Positions 46,221 through 56,038 of a DNA stretch of 64,000 bases are shown one piece after another. The number at the start of each line of letters is the position of its first letter. Within the stretch, counting starts at the first letter, position 1. The position numbers and the translations under genes are program-made. Below the pieces are notes generated by a model. That model saw only the letters and a program-made list of their open reading frames with translations. It was not told the origin of the DNA and made no database searches. The stretch lies in assembly GCF_000331025.1 (NCBI RefSeq), contig NC_020055.1:2248870-2312869 (forward strand), in the 5' to 3' direction. This DNA is from Maridesulfovibrio hydrothermalis AM13 = DSM 14728 (lineage in GTDB: Bacteria > Desulfobacterota > Desulfovibrionia > Desulfovibrionales > Desulfovibrionaceae).

Positions 46221-48386
46221 CTACGACTGACGTAACTGTTCAATAAGGCTGGTCAGTTCTTCTCCCAGTTTCATGAGTTCCTCCACTGCTACGGAAGACT
46301 CACGCATGGCTTGAGCATTGTCGTTGGCAATGAGATTTACTTCTTCGATTCCGCGGTTGATCTGCTCACTGGCAGCGGACTGCTCTTCGGAAGCGGTAGC
46401 AATGCTGCGTACCTGTCCTGCCGTCTCCTCAACGATCTCTACGATGCCTTCCAGAGCATTACCGGCCTCGTTGGCAGATTCTGTGCTGGCGGCAACCTCA
46501 GCGGCAGCCATAGTCATGCCGTTTATATTTTCACGGGTTCCGTTTTGGATTGCAGAAATATAATTTCCGACTTCCTTAGTGGCATCCATAGTTTTTTCAG
46601 CTAACTTGCGGACCTCGTCAGCAACAACAGCGAACCCTCGACCGGCATCACCCGCACGGGCCGCTTCAATGGCAGCATTCAGGGCCAGCAGGTTGGTCTG
46701 GTCGGCAATATCGGTAATAACGTTCATTATTTTGCCGATTCCTTCAGCCTGTTCCCCAAGCATGTTCAGCCCTTTTTCCATCTCAACAGTCATCGTTTGA
46801 ACTTTGTTGATGTGCTTGACTACGTCATTAACGATAGCCCCGCCTTTTTCGGCTTCGGAACGGGCATTATCAGCAGAATCCGCAGCTTCAGCCGCATTAC
46901 GGGCAACCTCCAGCACACTGGCGTTCATCTGCTCCATGGCGGTGGCTGATTCAGTTGTTCGTTCACGCTGATTTTCTGAACCACGGTTGGATTCATCAAT
47001 CTGGGCGGTAAGCTCCTGACTCGCACTGGCAACCTGAGAGACAATATCCGCTAAGCGATCCGCAGCATGTAACATGCCTTCACGCTTTGCATTTTCCGCC
47101 TGATTGCGGGCTTCATCAGCTTCTTTGAGAGCAATCTGAGCTTTCATTGTCTGCTTTTTTGCCTGCTCAGTCATTTTTTCGGACATGGAAATATGTTCCA
47201 CCAGTCCGGTCAGCATCTCACGCATGGCGATATTTAGATCAAGCAGTTCGCCGCCGAACATGGAATCATCAAAATTGATATCCATATTACCGCCAGCTAC
47301 TTCTTTTGCCGTTCCTGCCATAATCCCGATGGGTCTGGAGATAGACCGCGCAACAAAGAAAATCGCAATCATCACCAGAACAAGCGTAATGGCACCCATT
47401 GTCAACAGGTCGCGGGTAAGATCATGTGCATCAGAAAGAATTTCATTCATGGGCGCACTTACGGCCAGATACCAACGCTGTCCGCTGTCTTTAAATTCGA
47501 TAGGCACATACTGGACCATAGAACGCTTACCGCTTGCACCTGAGGTCTGAATTTCAAAGAAAGGTTTACCCTTATCCATTGCCCTTTTGAATCCGGATTC
47601 ATCGTCAAATTTAACGATATCAAGGATATTTTTACCTACGAGATCAGTGTCCGGATGATAGATAAAATCTCCGTTGGGCATCATCAGCCATGCATAGCCA
47701 GTCTCATAAGGGCGGATTTGCGAAACTAGTTCGTTGATGTTCGTGATGGGCATATCCACACAGACAACACCAAGTGGACGACCATCAAGCATTATCGGGA
47801 CACCAATGGTCGTCAAAGTAAGCTGTTTACCATCAACGTTATAAGGATAAGGGGGAGTAATGTATGGTCTGCGCCTTTCAATAGGCTTCAGGTAATAATC
47901 TCCGTCCCCGGGCACAAAATATTCTGCAAGAGGAACAACCTTGAAACTTCCTGCAGCCCGGAAGGCATAAGGAATAAGACGGCCTGTTTTATCATGAAGT
48001 TCGGTGTTTGCATATTCTGCATCGCGACCATCAAAGGCGTTGGGTTCCCACCCGTTACTGCCACCTATGAAGCTGTCATCTCCCTTGATAAGGCCGACAA
48101 GCATAGAGATAGCATCTTCTCTGCTCAGATCGATATTTTCACGCCTGAATTGAGCAAAAGTACTGGCCAGACCCTGAGCCTGCCCTTGAGCATAGGTCAT
48201 GTAGTTTAAGATTTCTCCACTGTATTGCCTTGCAAGAGCAGAGATTTCTTTTTTTGCCACTTTTTCAATCGCTTTTGAACTGTGGTTTGCGGCAAAGTAT
48301 TCCATACTGGCCAAGGCTGCTAAAAGCAGGATTCCTATGGGCAGCATGATCTTGTACATCATACGTAAATTTTGAAAACATTTCAT
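46221..48386 (-). CDS. Methyl-accepting chemotaxis protein with dCache sensor
   Basis: Chemoreceptor of 721 residues. A membrane helix (about 12-30), a periplasmic dCache sensor (about 35-325, with the [20 protein letters not shown] stretch), a second helix (about 333-353), a HAMP domain (about 354-408), and a long signalling coiled coil (about 440-715). The hairpin tip around 558-595 has the conserved [18 protein letters not shown] and [14 protein letters not shown]. The end is a plain coiled coil without a CheR-binding pentapeptide. The dCache type suggests small organic ligands such as amino or organic acids; the ligand cannot be read from sequence. It is monocistronic. Confidence 0.95.
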   Translation of the reverse strand: MKCFQNLRMMYKIMLPIGILLLAALASMEYFAANHSSKAIEKVAKKEISALARQYSGEILNYMTYAQGQAQGLASTFAQFRRENIDLSREDAISMLVGLIKGDDSFIGGSNGWEPNAFDGRDAEYANTELHDKTGRLIPYAFRAAGSFKVVPLAEYFVPGDGDYYLKPIERRRPYITPPYPYNVDGKQLTLTTIGVPIMLDGRPLGVVCVDMPITNINELVSQIRPYETGYAWLMMPNGDFIYHPDTDLVGKNILDIVKFDDESGFKRAMDKGKPFFEIQTSGASGKRSMVQYVPIEFKDSGQRWYLAVSAPMNEILSDAHDLTRDLLTMGAITLVLVMIAIFFVARSISRPIGIMAGTAKEVAGGNMDINFDDSMFGGELLDLNIAMREMLTGLVEHISMSEKMTEQAKKQTMKAQIALKEADEARNQAENAKREGMLHAADRLADIVSQVASASQELTAQIDESNRGSENQRERTTESATAMEQMNASVLEVARNAAEAADSADNARSEAEKGGAIVNDVVKHINKVQTMTVEMEKGLNMLGEQAEGIGKIMNVITDIADQTNLLALNAAIEAARAGDAGRGFAVVADEVRKLAEKTMDATKEVGNYISAIQNGTRENINGMTMAAAEVAASTESANEAGNALEGIVEIVEETAGQVRSIATASEEQSAASEQINRGIEEVNLIANDNAQAMRESSVAVEELMKLGEELTSLIEQLRQS

Positions 48387-48442
48387 TTCGGTACCACCTT
48401 AATTAAAGTTATAAATGATACCTCGCTATTACCCCGCTCCGG

Positions 48443-48471
48443 TTGTTATTTTCATTTCCGTCAGGTGTCAA
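48443..48471 (-). promoter_or_regulatory. Sigma70-like promoter for the chemoreceptor
   Basis: On the minus strand, TTGACA (48466-48471), a 17-bp spacer and TAACAA (48443-48448) lie about 57 bp upstream of the start codon. The rest of the gap 48387-48702 is AT-rich and shows nothing else I can name. Confidence 0.45.
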
Positions 48472-48702
48472 TGGGTTTAACGGTAGATAGTATTCTATTA
48501 TGCTTTAAGGGCTGAAAATAGTTTAGGGAGCGGCTTTGCTCTGGACTCCATTAAATGCCTCGAAAGTTCTGAAGCGTGTTATACTGTTTTTTCACGTATC
48601 TCAGATGGATTATAAATAGCGGTGGAAATTATGAATGGGAAAATTCAATGCAATGAAATCATTTTTTTTAGGTAAAATAAAATTGCTGGAACTGGATCAG
48701 GT

Positions 48703-49785
48703 CTATTGTGTAGGAATCGTCAGTTGCAGCTGTGACTCCTGTTGCCCCTTATCCATTAAGGTGAACGCCAGCATTAAGAAAGAAAACACTTTCTTTGTAA
48801 GAAGATCATGATCATCTATCCAAAACCAGCTGTCACGGTATTGAATAGAAGCAAATGAATCTTCCGGTTTGTCTTTAGCAGAGTGGACCATCACACTTTT
48901 GAACAGCCCTTTGTTAGCTGTTGCGGGCGTAGCTGCGACCACTCTATGGGATATCAAATCTTCAGCAGGCATATTTACACGCCCTGAAACGGTGGCAAGT
49001 ACCTGTGCAAGGGAGTAGGTCTGCAACATAATGGAATGATCGTCAGCATAGATTGATCCAAAACCAAGTCTGTAGCTTTTGGGACGTGCGTCTAATCTAA
49101 GCAGTTCCTTTAATTCCGTCACATAAGCAGCGGTTACGGCATCATCTCCGGACCCACCGAATATCAGTCTAAGAAGTGGAGGCCTGTGCGGTTGCAGAGG
49201 CTCGCGTACAATATGTAACGCATTCAGGGCTTGCAGTTTGGCGAGGAGCTTAACAACCCGCACGAATCGTGGATCGGCAACACGGTATCCATTAGAAGTA
49301 AGCATCTCGTTGCACAAACCGTTGATGCTCCGCACCCCCAGAGTCAGAAAAAATTCGGCCGAAGCTCCGGATTCAATGCTCATGAGAACATTACGTAGCG
49401 GCATAGGAGACATTACACCGCGAAAGAAGGGCAGACCTGTCAGTGGGCGGTACGTAGTTGTCGGACGATCCGTGTACTTGACAGCCGCCCCCATACTGAA
49501 CAGTGAGGAGCCAGAATCAAATATCGAACGGGAAGCTCCGACGTTCCCGCCGGTCTCCATCGAGTAGGCAGTAACTATTTCGCCTACATCTAAAAAGAAT
49601 ATAGGCTCAACATATCTGATTTTAATAATATTCAATAATATCTGTCGTTTCCACGAGTCAGCTAGTGATAGATTATAGTTGATACGATCTTTTTTCATAC
49701 GCGGTGGACCGATGGCTGCACAGCCCGCAAGCAGAATTAACATGACTCCCGTGGTCATGATACATATACTATTGCGAAGAAGCAT
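48703..49785 (-). CDS. Lipoprotein of unknown function
   Basis: Lipoprotein of 360 residues with a signal peptide ending in the lipobox LLAGC (Cys near 22). I do not recognise a named family. Visible features: a conserved-looking start of the mature part (KDRINYNLSLADSWKRQILLNIIKIRYVEPIFFLDVGEIVTAY), a Gly/Ser-rich stretch (about 80-105), a helical middle, and a C-terminal segment (YRDSWFWIDDHDLLTKKVFSFLMLAFTL). It begins 19 bp after the stop of the secreted hydrolase gene, so the two are probably co-transcribed and act together in the envelope. Confidence 0.75.
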   Translation of the reverse strand: MLLRNSICIMTTGVMLILLAGCAAIGPPRMKKDRINYNLSLADSWKRQILLNIIKIRYVEPIFFLDVGEIVTAYSMETGGNVGASRSIFDSGSSLFSMGAAVKYTDRPTTTYRPLTGLPFFRGVMSPMPLRNVLMSIESGASAEFFLTLGVRSINGLCNEMLTSNGYRVADPRFVRVVKLLAKLQALNALHIVREPLQPHRPPLLRLIFGGSGDDAVTAAYVTELKELLRLDARPKSYRLGFGSIYADDHSIMLQTYSLAQVLATVSGRVNMPAEDLISHRVVAATPATANKGLFKSVMVHSAKDKPEDSFASIQYRDSWFWIDDHDLLTKKVFSFLMLAFTLMDKGQQESQLQLTIPTQ

Positions 49786-49804
49786 TTTTAACCTACCCCG
49801 TTAT

Positions 49805-51058
49805 TCATTTGAATATATCATCCAACCAGTCGAAAAGGATTTGGCCGACCACACTCCGATTTTCCATAAGACAGTGGTTGCTTGCTCCCTCGTCGGAAGG
49901 TGTCACCATCAAACGGCTTCTCGGATCAGAGAAATTATCAAGCGCAACCTTTTGCTGCCGCTGCACTTCCTTGCTCTTATACTCTCCTTCTCCTGTTATA
50001 AGCAGGGCCGGAGCAGCTATTTTTGAAGCGTCAAACGTATTACCCTTATTCGCCTCAATAAGTTCTGACGGCTTGTTTACACCGTATCTCCAGCATATGG
50101 ATTCAACTACACCGCTATGAAATGATGTCCATAAATCCCTCTTTTCCTTTGAGGCCAGTGCGGCTGGCATGGATTTAAACAGTGCATATGCATCAACAAC
50201 AGCCGAGTTCATGATAATGGCTTTTATCCGCTGGTCATGCATGGCGGCCTGCGGGACAAATAACCCTCCGCCGCTGATGCCGTATGCAGCCAGTTTGTCC
50301 GGATCAACATCCTGACGGCTGAGCGCATAATCCACAACTGCTTTCATGGGTACGTTTGTGTCAGTGCGAAATACATGTCCGGTATGAGGTGACAGACCTT
50401 GTCCCGGAAGGTCAACGGTCATGAAGTTGTAGCCGCGTTCATGGGCCTGAGGTGCAATGTAAAAGAAGAGATCTTCTATGTATGTTTCACCGCCGCCAAT
50501 CATTATCAGGGTTTTAGCCGGTTTGTCAGAGGGATCGGCTTTGCGGAAGTATCCTTGTAGTACTGTGTTTTCAAAAGGAATTTCAAAAAATTCTAACGGA
50601 GGAGTGAAAAGGGCGCCTGCCTGTTTCATTAGAGAACGGCATTTGAGGCCCCGGATTTCAAGTTCAGGGTTCTGAGGTTTCATGGCCAGCAGGGATATCC
50701 GGTAGTAATATGCAGCACGAAGAAGCTGATTTCGCGCACTGACGGTGTGACCCCGCTCCAATGATTTAATTCCGCGAGCTTCAACCCGCTGAGCCAATTG
50801 ATACCACACTGTCTGCCAGCTGGCAGCATCTCCATCTTTTATTTGCGATGCCGCATAGAAAGCTTCTCCTATTTCGACACTGCCGTTTCCGGCAGAACCA
50901 AGAATCAAGTTACCGAAATGAAAGTCCATGTCGGTATCCTTAAAGAAGTAGGCAAAGCTGGTGGCATGCGCATCAAAGCTTTTACCGTCTGCAGCCGCCT
51001 TCCCGCCCATCGGGAGAATCAACAGTCCTATGAGTGCTATAATTGTAACGGATTTCAT
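49805..51058 (-). CDS. Secreted alpha/beta hydrolase
   Basis: Alpha/beta hydrolase of 417 residues with a signal peptide (KSVTIIALIGLLILPMGGKA) that puts it in the periplasm. The nucleophile elbow is GISGG (AAYGISGGGLFVPQAAM), and the C-terminal NHC supplies the likely catalytic His; an oxyanion-type GGGETYIED segment precedes them. The overall pattern resembles FrsA/dienelactone-hydrolase-like enzymes, but the substrate is unknown. The ATG at 51058 is preferred over the one at 51067 because AAAGGAG ends only one base before the latter and 10 bases before the former. It is followed by the lipoprotein gene. A decayed 3' end of a related gene lies just upstream. Confidence 0.82.
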   Translation of the reverse strand: MKSVTIIALIGLLILPMGGKAAADGKSFDAHATSFAYFFKDTDMDFHFGNLILGSAGNGSVEIGEAFYAASQIKDGDAASWQTVWYQLAQRVEARGIKSLERGHTVSARNQLLRAAYYYRISLLAMKPQNPELEIRGLKCRSLMKQAGALFTPPLEFFEIPFENTVLQGYFRKADPSDKPAKTLIMIGGGETYIEDLFFYIAPQAHERGYNFMTVDLPGQGLSPHTGHVFRTDTNVPMKAVVDYALSRQDVDPDKLAAYGISGGGLFVPQAAMHDQRIKAIIMNSAVVDAYALFKSMPAALASKEKRDLWTSFHSGVVESICWRYGVNKPSELIEANKGNTFDASKIAAPALLITGEGEYKSKEVQRQQKVALDNFSDPRSRLMVTPSDEGASNHCLMENRSVVGQILFDWLDDIFK

Positions 51059-51084
51059 CTTGCACATACTCCTTTATTGTAATG

Positions 51085-51225
51085 ACGGCGCTTGCGCGCT
51101 TATCCAGCCAGTTGAGAATACGTTCGCTGGAAACAAACAGGGACATATAGGTCGACATACAGTGGTCTGTTGCTTTCTTTTCCTTCGTACACGATATGGT
51201 TATAAGTTTGCCAGTAGTTGGTAAT
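51085..51225 (-). pseudogene. Decayed 3' end of a second hydrolase copy
   Basis: On the minus strand one frame reads LITISCTKEKKATDHC, then RILNWLDKR, matching the intact hydrolase end (LMVTPSDEGASNHC, then QILFDWLDD). The DNA also matches: in both places the plus strand has ATCCA(A/G)CCAGT(C/T)GA(A/G)AA and ACAGTGGT followed by TGCTTGCT or TGTTGCT. The remnant lacks a normal stop at the expected place and has no upstream start, so it is not a working gene. It probably reflects a tandem duplication that was mostly deleted. Confidence 0.55.
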
Positions 51226-51652
51226 GAAGGATTCCTTGATACCTGCAACCTTGATATGGCACATACTGGATTTGCCCTGCTGCAAAATATAACTTGTTCA
51301 ATGTCTGTGGACGCTGTCAGTGGTGCTATTTAAAAAAAGAGTAAGGTATCAAATAATTATTAAGGCATACAGTTTTCAAGTCAAAAGTATTCCATGTGAA
51401 TTTACGTGAAAACATGTGTATCTTATCAAATTAGTAGTATTATTTCAGGGGGGGAGAGGTTCATTTAGGTGGCCCGCGATGAAGCAGGTTTCGAAAGAGG
51501 CCTTTCTATAAATAGACTCTTTTTTCAGTAATCGTTGCAGCTCCCCATCTACTCATAATTTTTGATATCCTGCATACTCATTCTTAAATGAAAATGAGTG
51601 TTTATGTTTGAAAATGGGATGATTACTGGGCCTTAATAGTTTACGTGCATGA
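51226..51652. other. Intergenic stretch without a recognisable gene
   Basis: About 425 AT-rich bases between the hydrolase remnant and the gatA terminator. The only structure I see is an inverted repeat ACTCATT-N10-AATGAGT (51576-51582 with 51593-51599). I see no RNA gene and no open frame with a ribosome site. Confidence 0.5.
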
Positions 51653-51688
51653 GAAAGGCCCCGCATTACTGATAATGCAGGGCCTTTT
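51653..51688. terminator. Terminator downstream of gatA
   Basis: A long stem AAAGGCCC-(CG)-CATTA with TAATG-CA-GGGCCTTT (51653-51688) and a 4-base loop lies 20 bp beyond the gatA stop. The T-run is better on the plus strand than on the minus strand. Confidence 0.75.
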
Positions 51689-51708
51689 CTTGTTATAACA
51701 ATTGATTT

Positions 51709-53172
51709 TTAAAGCTTAACTTTGGGAAGTTGTGGTAGGTTTTTTTCAAGAACATTAGCAGCTTGCAGCATTATTTTTTCTTCAAATGCCGGAGCCATGA
51801 GCTGTAAGCCTACCGGCATATTAGTGTCTTTACCTATTCCTACCGGAAGACTCATTCCCGGCATTCCCACAAGGTTCAGGGAGATGGTGAAGATGTCCAT
51901 CAGGTACATTTGCAGCGGGTCTGCTGTCAGCTCGCCTACTGGAAAGGCTGTTGTGGGGCATGCTGGGCCTGCAATCAGATCACATGATTCAAATGCTTTT
52001 CTAAAATCTTCGCGAAGTAAACGGCGAATCTGAGCCGCTTTGCGGTAGTATGCATCGTAGTAACCGGCTGAAAGCACATAGGTTCCTATGATGATACGAC
52101 GCTGTACTTCATCCCCGAATGCTTCGGTACGGGATTTGGTATAGAGATCAATGAGTTCCTTTGCGTCTTTGCTGCGATGTCCGTAGCGGATACCGTCAAA
52201 GCGTGAAAGGTTGGAACTCGCTTCAGCCATTGCGATGATGTAATAGGTGGCAATAGCGTAATCGGTCATGGAAAATTTTACGGGAACGGTCTTGGCTCCT
52301 AATTCCTCGGCCTTGGTGATTGCTGCGCGGCAGGCTTCTGAAACTTCTTCAGAAAGACCTTCGCCCCAGTATTCCTCTGGCAGCCCGATGGTTAGTCCGG
52401 TAAGGTCGGTACGTTCTGCTAATGAAGCAACAAAGTCCGGCATTTCGCAATCAACGGAAGTGGAGTCACGGTTGTCATGACCACCGATTACGTTAAGAAT
52501 TCTTGCAGAGTCTTCAACTGTGCGGGTCATGGGGCCGATCTGATCAAGTGATGAACCGTATGCAATCAGGCCATAACGGGAAACACGTCCGTAGGTGGGT
52601 TTGACTCCTACGCAACCGCAAAAAGATGCCGGCAGCCGGATGGAGCCGCCTGTATCTGTGCCTAATGCGGCAAAGCACTGGCCTGAAGCGATGGTTGCGC
52701 CTGATCCACCGGATGAACCACCGGGAACACGGCTTGAGTCCCAGGGGTTGGTGGTGGTTTTGTATGCGGAGTTCTCAGTGGTGGACCCCATGGCGAATTC
52801 GTCCATATTTGCTTTGGCAATAATGATTGCGCCGGCTTCTTTGAGCTTGGCTACAGCGGTTGCATCGTAGAAGGGGGTGAATCCTTGTAGAATTTTAGAG
52901 CCGCAAGTCGTGGGAATGCCTTTGGTTGCCAGTGCATCTTTAATAACTACGGGTACACCCCAGAGAGGTTTGGATGCGTCTGGGCCGTTGCTGTCCATTT
53001 CTTCTGCGAGCTTGAGGGCCTCGTCAGCATTGACAGCCAATAGAGCTTTTGTCTCAGGCTCGGTTTCTTCGATGCGGCTGAGGCAGGCTTTGACAGCTTC
53101 GGTTGCTGTTACTTCCTTGGCCATGAGCATGGAATGAATTTCAGTAAGCGATTTTTCTATGAGTGAGGACAT
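51709..53172 (-). CDS. gatA: Asp/Glu-tRNA amidotransferase subunit A (GatA)
   Basis: Amidase subunit, 487 residues, of the enzyme that converts Glu-tRNA(Gln) and/or Asp-tRNA(Asn) to the amide form. The Ser-cisSer-Lys triad is intact: Lys78 (VPVVIKDAL), Ser153 in GGSSGGSG and Ser177 in [11 protein letters not shown]. It lies 123 bp downstream of gatC on the same strand; gatB is not in the window, a common arrangement in Desulfovibrio. The enzyme works in the cytoplasm with GatB and GatC. Confidence 0.97.
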   Translation of the reverse strand: MSSLIEKSLTEIHSMLMAKEVTATEAVKACLSRIEETEPETKALLAVNADEALKLAEEMDSNGPDASKPLWGVPVVIKDALATKGIPTTCGSKILQGFTPFYDATAVAKLKEAGAIIIAKANMDEFAMGSTTENSAYKTTTNPWDSSRVPGGSSGGSGATIASGQCFAALGTDTGGSIRLPASFCGCVGVKPTYGRVSRYGLIAYGSSLDQIGPMTRTVEDSARILNVIGGHDNRDSTSVDCEMPDFVASLAERTDLTGLTIGLPEEYWGEGLSEEVSEACRAAITKAEELGAKTVPVKFSMTDYAIATYYIIAMAEASSNLSRFDGIRYGHRSKDAKELIDLYTKSRTEAFGDEVQRRIIIGTYVLSAGYYDAYYRKAAQIRRLLREDFRKAFESCDLIAGPACPTTAFPVGELTADPLQMYLMDIFTISLNLVGMPGMSLPVGIGKDTNMPVGLQLMAPAFEEKIMLQAANVLEKNLPQLPKVKL

Positions 53173-53295
53173 TTATATAATCCGTATAGGCTTTGAGTTT
53201 GTCTATATTCTCTTTACTTTGCAAAAAAAATCCAACTAATGGAGCAGTAAAGCGCATAAAATGATAATAAGCCCCGCAGGGCTGATCCTAGGTGG

Positions 53296-53589
53296 TTATA
53301 CGATGCGCGGCACTACAAAATATTGACCGTCAGAGTCTGGTGCATTGGCAAGAATTTCGTCTCTGGTATGTTCTTTCTTAACCACGTCTTTTCTAAGAAC
53401 TGTGGTGTGTTCAACCGGGCTGAACATAGGCTCAACGCCGCTGGTGTCGATCTCATTAAGTTTATCCATATATGAGAGTATGTTATTAAGCTGTCCTGCG
53501 AATTGCTTGGTTTTCTCTTCAGAAAGATCCAGACGGGCCAGATTTGCCACGCGGGCAACTTCCTCTAAATTGAGTTTATCATCACTCAT
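53296..53589 (-). CDS. gatC: Asp/Glu-tRNA amidotransferase subunit C (GatC)
   Basis: Small scaffold subunit of 97 residues that wraps GatA and GatB. The family pattern is clear: EEVARVANLARLDLSEEK at the start, the DTSGVEPMFSPVEH segment in the middle, and LANAPDSDGQYFVVPRIV at the end. A good AGGAGA ribosome site precedes it. A short GC hairpin (AGCCC / GGGCT, 53270-53283) sits between gatC and gatA and could reduce readthrough. The upstream LpoA-like gene ends 48 bp before it on the same strand. Confidence 0.96.
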   Translation of the reverse strand: MSDDKLNLEEVARVANLARLDLSEEKTKQFAGQLNNILSYMDKLNEIDTSGVEPMFSPVEHTTVLRKDVVKKEHTRDEILANAPDSDGQYFVVPRIV

Positions 53590-53637
53590 TGAAGTCTCCT
53601 TTTAATATCATCAAATTGCGGGTAACCGCTGTATATT

Positions 53638-55704
53638 TTAATTTTCAGTGCCGGAGTTTTCCAGCTCTGCTGCATCTTTTTCAGCTTTCAGTTCAGCCTG
53701 TTTTTCTTCCCACGCTTTAACCCGTGCTTCGTGTCTGGCTTTGGCTCGGGCCAGAGTCTTGCCAACGATTGTTGAATCAATGCGGGTCTTGCCGTTTTGC
53801 TCAGGCCGGAAAAGGAAAAGCTTCTGACTTGCTTTACCCTCAGCGTCCCAGCTGATTGGTGCTAAGCTGAAATCCATGTGTTGAGCCTGTGCGATTCTGG
53901 CGTTAACGGTATCTGCTGTCCATCCGGTATTGAATGTTCCGAGTTTGCTGGAAAACTTGATGAAGTCATAGCCCAGCGCAACCCAGAAGTCAGGAGTGCC
54001 GAGGCCTTCTTTGTTCATAACTTCTTTAAGGCGTCCAGCTCCGTCACTTGCTGCCCACCATGCCCCGGGGGCAACGGTAAGTCTGAGGTTGTGAGCCTCC
54101 ACATCGCGTGCGGAGTTCAGGGCTTGACTCCAAAGCTCAGGGCCGAGAAAAACCAAGGTGTCGGCTTCGTGGAAAAAGAAGTGCGGTATCAAAAGCTGGG
54201 CCTGATGCCATGTGTCGGGGATGAATACTGCGCCGAAGTCCGTTTCAGGCAGAGGCGTATCTTCATCCAGTCCTGCGGCTTTGTTTGCAGCAATTTTCTG
54301 CGGCGCGCGCACCAGCTTGCCGACAACCTTCCCCCATTTGGGAAAATTGCGGGGAGGGTATGATTCCATTCCGGTAATTCTTGCGCCGCGTTCGGTGGCC
54401 ATGTTCCAGAAAATCTTAGACATCTGGCGACCGAATTTTTCCTGCGGATAGAGGATGGCAAAATCGGTGATGCCGAGATCATTCACTGCGAGGTCGAGAG
54501 TTGAGCGAATCTGATCTTCGGGGCTGGAAAAGAATCTCCATGCATCTTTACCTTCTTCAAGGCTTCCGGGTTTTGCTAGAAATGAGAAGGTGACTTTGTC
54601 GGTGTAGGCTCCGGACCGTTCCAGCTCTTTGAAGGCTTTTACACTGATAGGGCCACCGATAACTGTGTACCACGGCGGAAGGTCTTCAACCCGTTTGATC
54701 CAGCCCGGGTCTTCAGTGTTGATGACCTGTACATCCACATCCAGCCCGGCTTTGGTCATCTCCCACTGGGCCGCTCCTGCGCCGCGGATAATTTTCCAGC
54801 CATATTCCTGAAAACGTCCGGAAATGGGGAGCAGCAGAGTGATTCCTACCCGTGGAATACCATATTTACCTTCAAGTTCAGCAATAACCCGATTAAACCA
54901 CGGTTTGTCGGCAATTTCGCCATTCTGGATAATTCCGGACATGGTTCGCCATGCCATAGGCCAGTATTCCTGTGCAGAAGACTGACGGACGGCGCTCTCG
55001 AATATAACCAGCTCATATGGAAATTTCAGTTTGGATTCAGCGGGAATCATCGCGGCCATGCTGTCCAGTTCCGCTTTGGTCTTTTCTGTGAGTCCAGTGA
55101 TGAACCAGCGTTCAAGCTCTTGTTTGTCCTTATCGTCTGGCGCAATGGCGTAGAGCCGTTCAAGTGCGGCCATAGACTCGGTATTCTGGTCCATGCCGGA
55201 AAGTCTCTTTCCGGCTGTCTGGCGAATATTCCAAGGCAGAAAGGGGTCTTCCATAGTTGAAGACAGATGAGTTCTTAATTTTTTGAAATCTTTGGTGGCG
55301 GAAAGGGTGTCAAAGTAATATTGCTGCCAAACCTCTGAATTCATGGCTTCATCGGAAAGTTCTTTCCACTGATCAAGCCTTGCTTCGGCCTCATGGTAAT
55401 GGCCGGATTTGAATGAACTTACAGCCAGTCTTTTCGTTGCAGGAAGCAGGTATTTTTCAGGAAGATCCTTGCGCTCTAAAAGGCGGGTGTAAAATAGTTC
55501 ACTGGTGATGAAATCTTCTTTATTCCATACAGCATCAGCCTCTTCTGCAAGAGTCTGCGTGGACATCATTTCGGTTGAAATGGAGGGTGCTTTGACTGGC
55601 TGCTTTTGCAGGGAAATGCAGCCCGGTGCAGCAAAGGAGAAAGTTGCAACCAGAATCACAGCAAAAATATGTGATAAGAGACGAGAAGCCTTATCTTTGT
55701 TCAT
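53638..55704 (-). CDS. LpoA-like lipoprotein (penicillin-binding protein activator family)
   Basis: Lipoprotein of 688 residues. The signal peptide (SHIFAVILVATFSFAAPGC) ends with Cys at about residue 29. An N-terminal TPR-like helical half (about 40-250) is followed by a periplasmic-binding-protein-like half (about 265-620, starting VGITLLLPISGRFQEYGWKI). This is the LppC/LpoA layout; in E. coli LpoA activates the peptidoglycan synthase PBP1a from the outer membrane. The C-terminus is a charged Lys/Glu/Ala-rich coil. The start is uncertain: ATG at 55704 puts the signal peptide at the N-terminus, while the frame stays open to a TTG at 55782; neither has a strong ribosome site. Confidence 0.8.
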   Translation of the reverse strand: MNKDKASRLLSHIFAVILVATFSFAAPGCISLQKQPVKAPSISTEMMSTQTLAEEADAVWNKEDFITSELFYTRLLERKDLPEKYLLPATKRLAVSSFKSGHYHEAEARLDQWKELSDEAMNSEVWQQYYFDTLSATKDFKKLRTHLSSTMEDPFLPWNIRQTAGKRLSGMDQNTESMAALERLYAIAPDDKDKQELERWFITGLTEKTKAELDSMAAMIPAESKLKFPYELVIFESAVRQSSAQEYWPMAWRTMSGIIQNGEIADKPWFNRVIAELEGKYGIPRVGITLLLPISGRFQEYGWKIIRGAGAAQWEMTKAGLDVDVQVINTEDPGWIKRVEDLPPWYTVIGGPISVKAFKELERSGAYTDKVTFSFLAKPGSLEEGKDAWRFFSSPEDQIRSTLDLAVNDLGITDFAILYPQEKFGRQMSKIFWNMATERGARITGMESYPPRNFPKWGKVVGKLVRAPQKIAANKAAGLDEDTPLPETDFGAVFIPDTWHQAQLLIPHFFFHEADTLVFLGPELWSQALNSARDVEAHNLRLTVAPGAWWAASDGAGRLKEVMNKEGLGTPDFWVALGYDFIKFSSKLGTFNTGWTADTVNARIAQAQHMDFSLAPISWDAEGKASQKLFLFRPEQNGKTRIDSTIVGKTLARAKARHEARVKAWEEKQAELKAEKDAAELENSGTEN

Positions 55705-55933
55705 TGAGTTTTCCATGCAGAGTTTGTGGCCCATGAAAGTCGATTCGTCAAGTTCGGGGAAGTCCAGAGAGCCTTTTTCCAAATATGGTTATTCTTTTTC
55801 AGCTCAGTAAAAATAAATACTATCAGGCAATTCCAAAAGGAATCACCCCTTATGTCTGCCAGAGGCGAAATTATCAATAAAAGCGCGTAGCGCATTTAAA
55901 TCAACTTTTCCCGAGGCTGTCGGAGATAAAAAA

Positions 55934-55967
55934 ATCCGGCCTGCTCATTTTCATGAGAAGGCCGGAT
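55934..55967 (-). terminator. Terminator of the grpE-dnaK unit
   Basis: ATCCGGCC pairs with GGCCGGAT (55934-55941 with 55960-55967), extended by CTCAT / ATGAG after a mismatch. On the minus strand it is followed by a long T-run. It lies about 70 bp after the dnaK stop. Confidence 0.85.
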
Positions 55968-56038
55968 CAAGTTATACTTTACTAACCCGTGATGCAAGTG
56001 CGGGAGCAGTCTTTTTAAAGATATGCCCGGCTTGGCAC

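Noticed and set aside
53270-53283. GC hairpin between gatC and gatA as a terminator
   Set aside because: The stem is only 5 bp and has no T-run, so it is not called as a separate feature.
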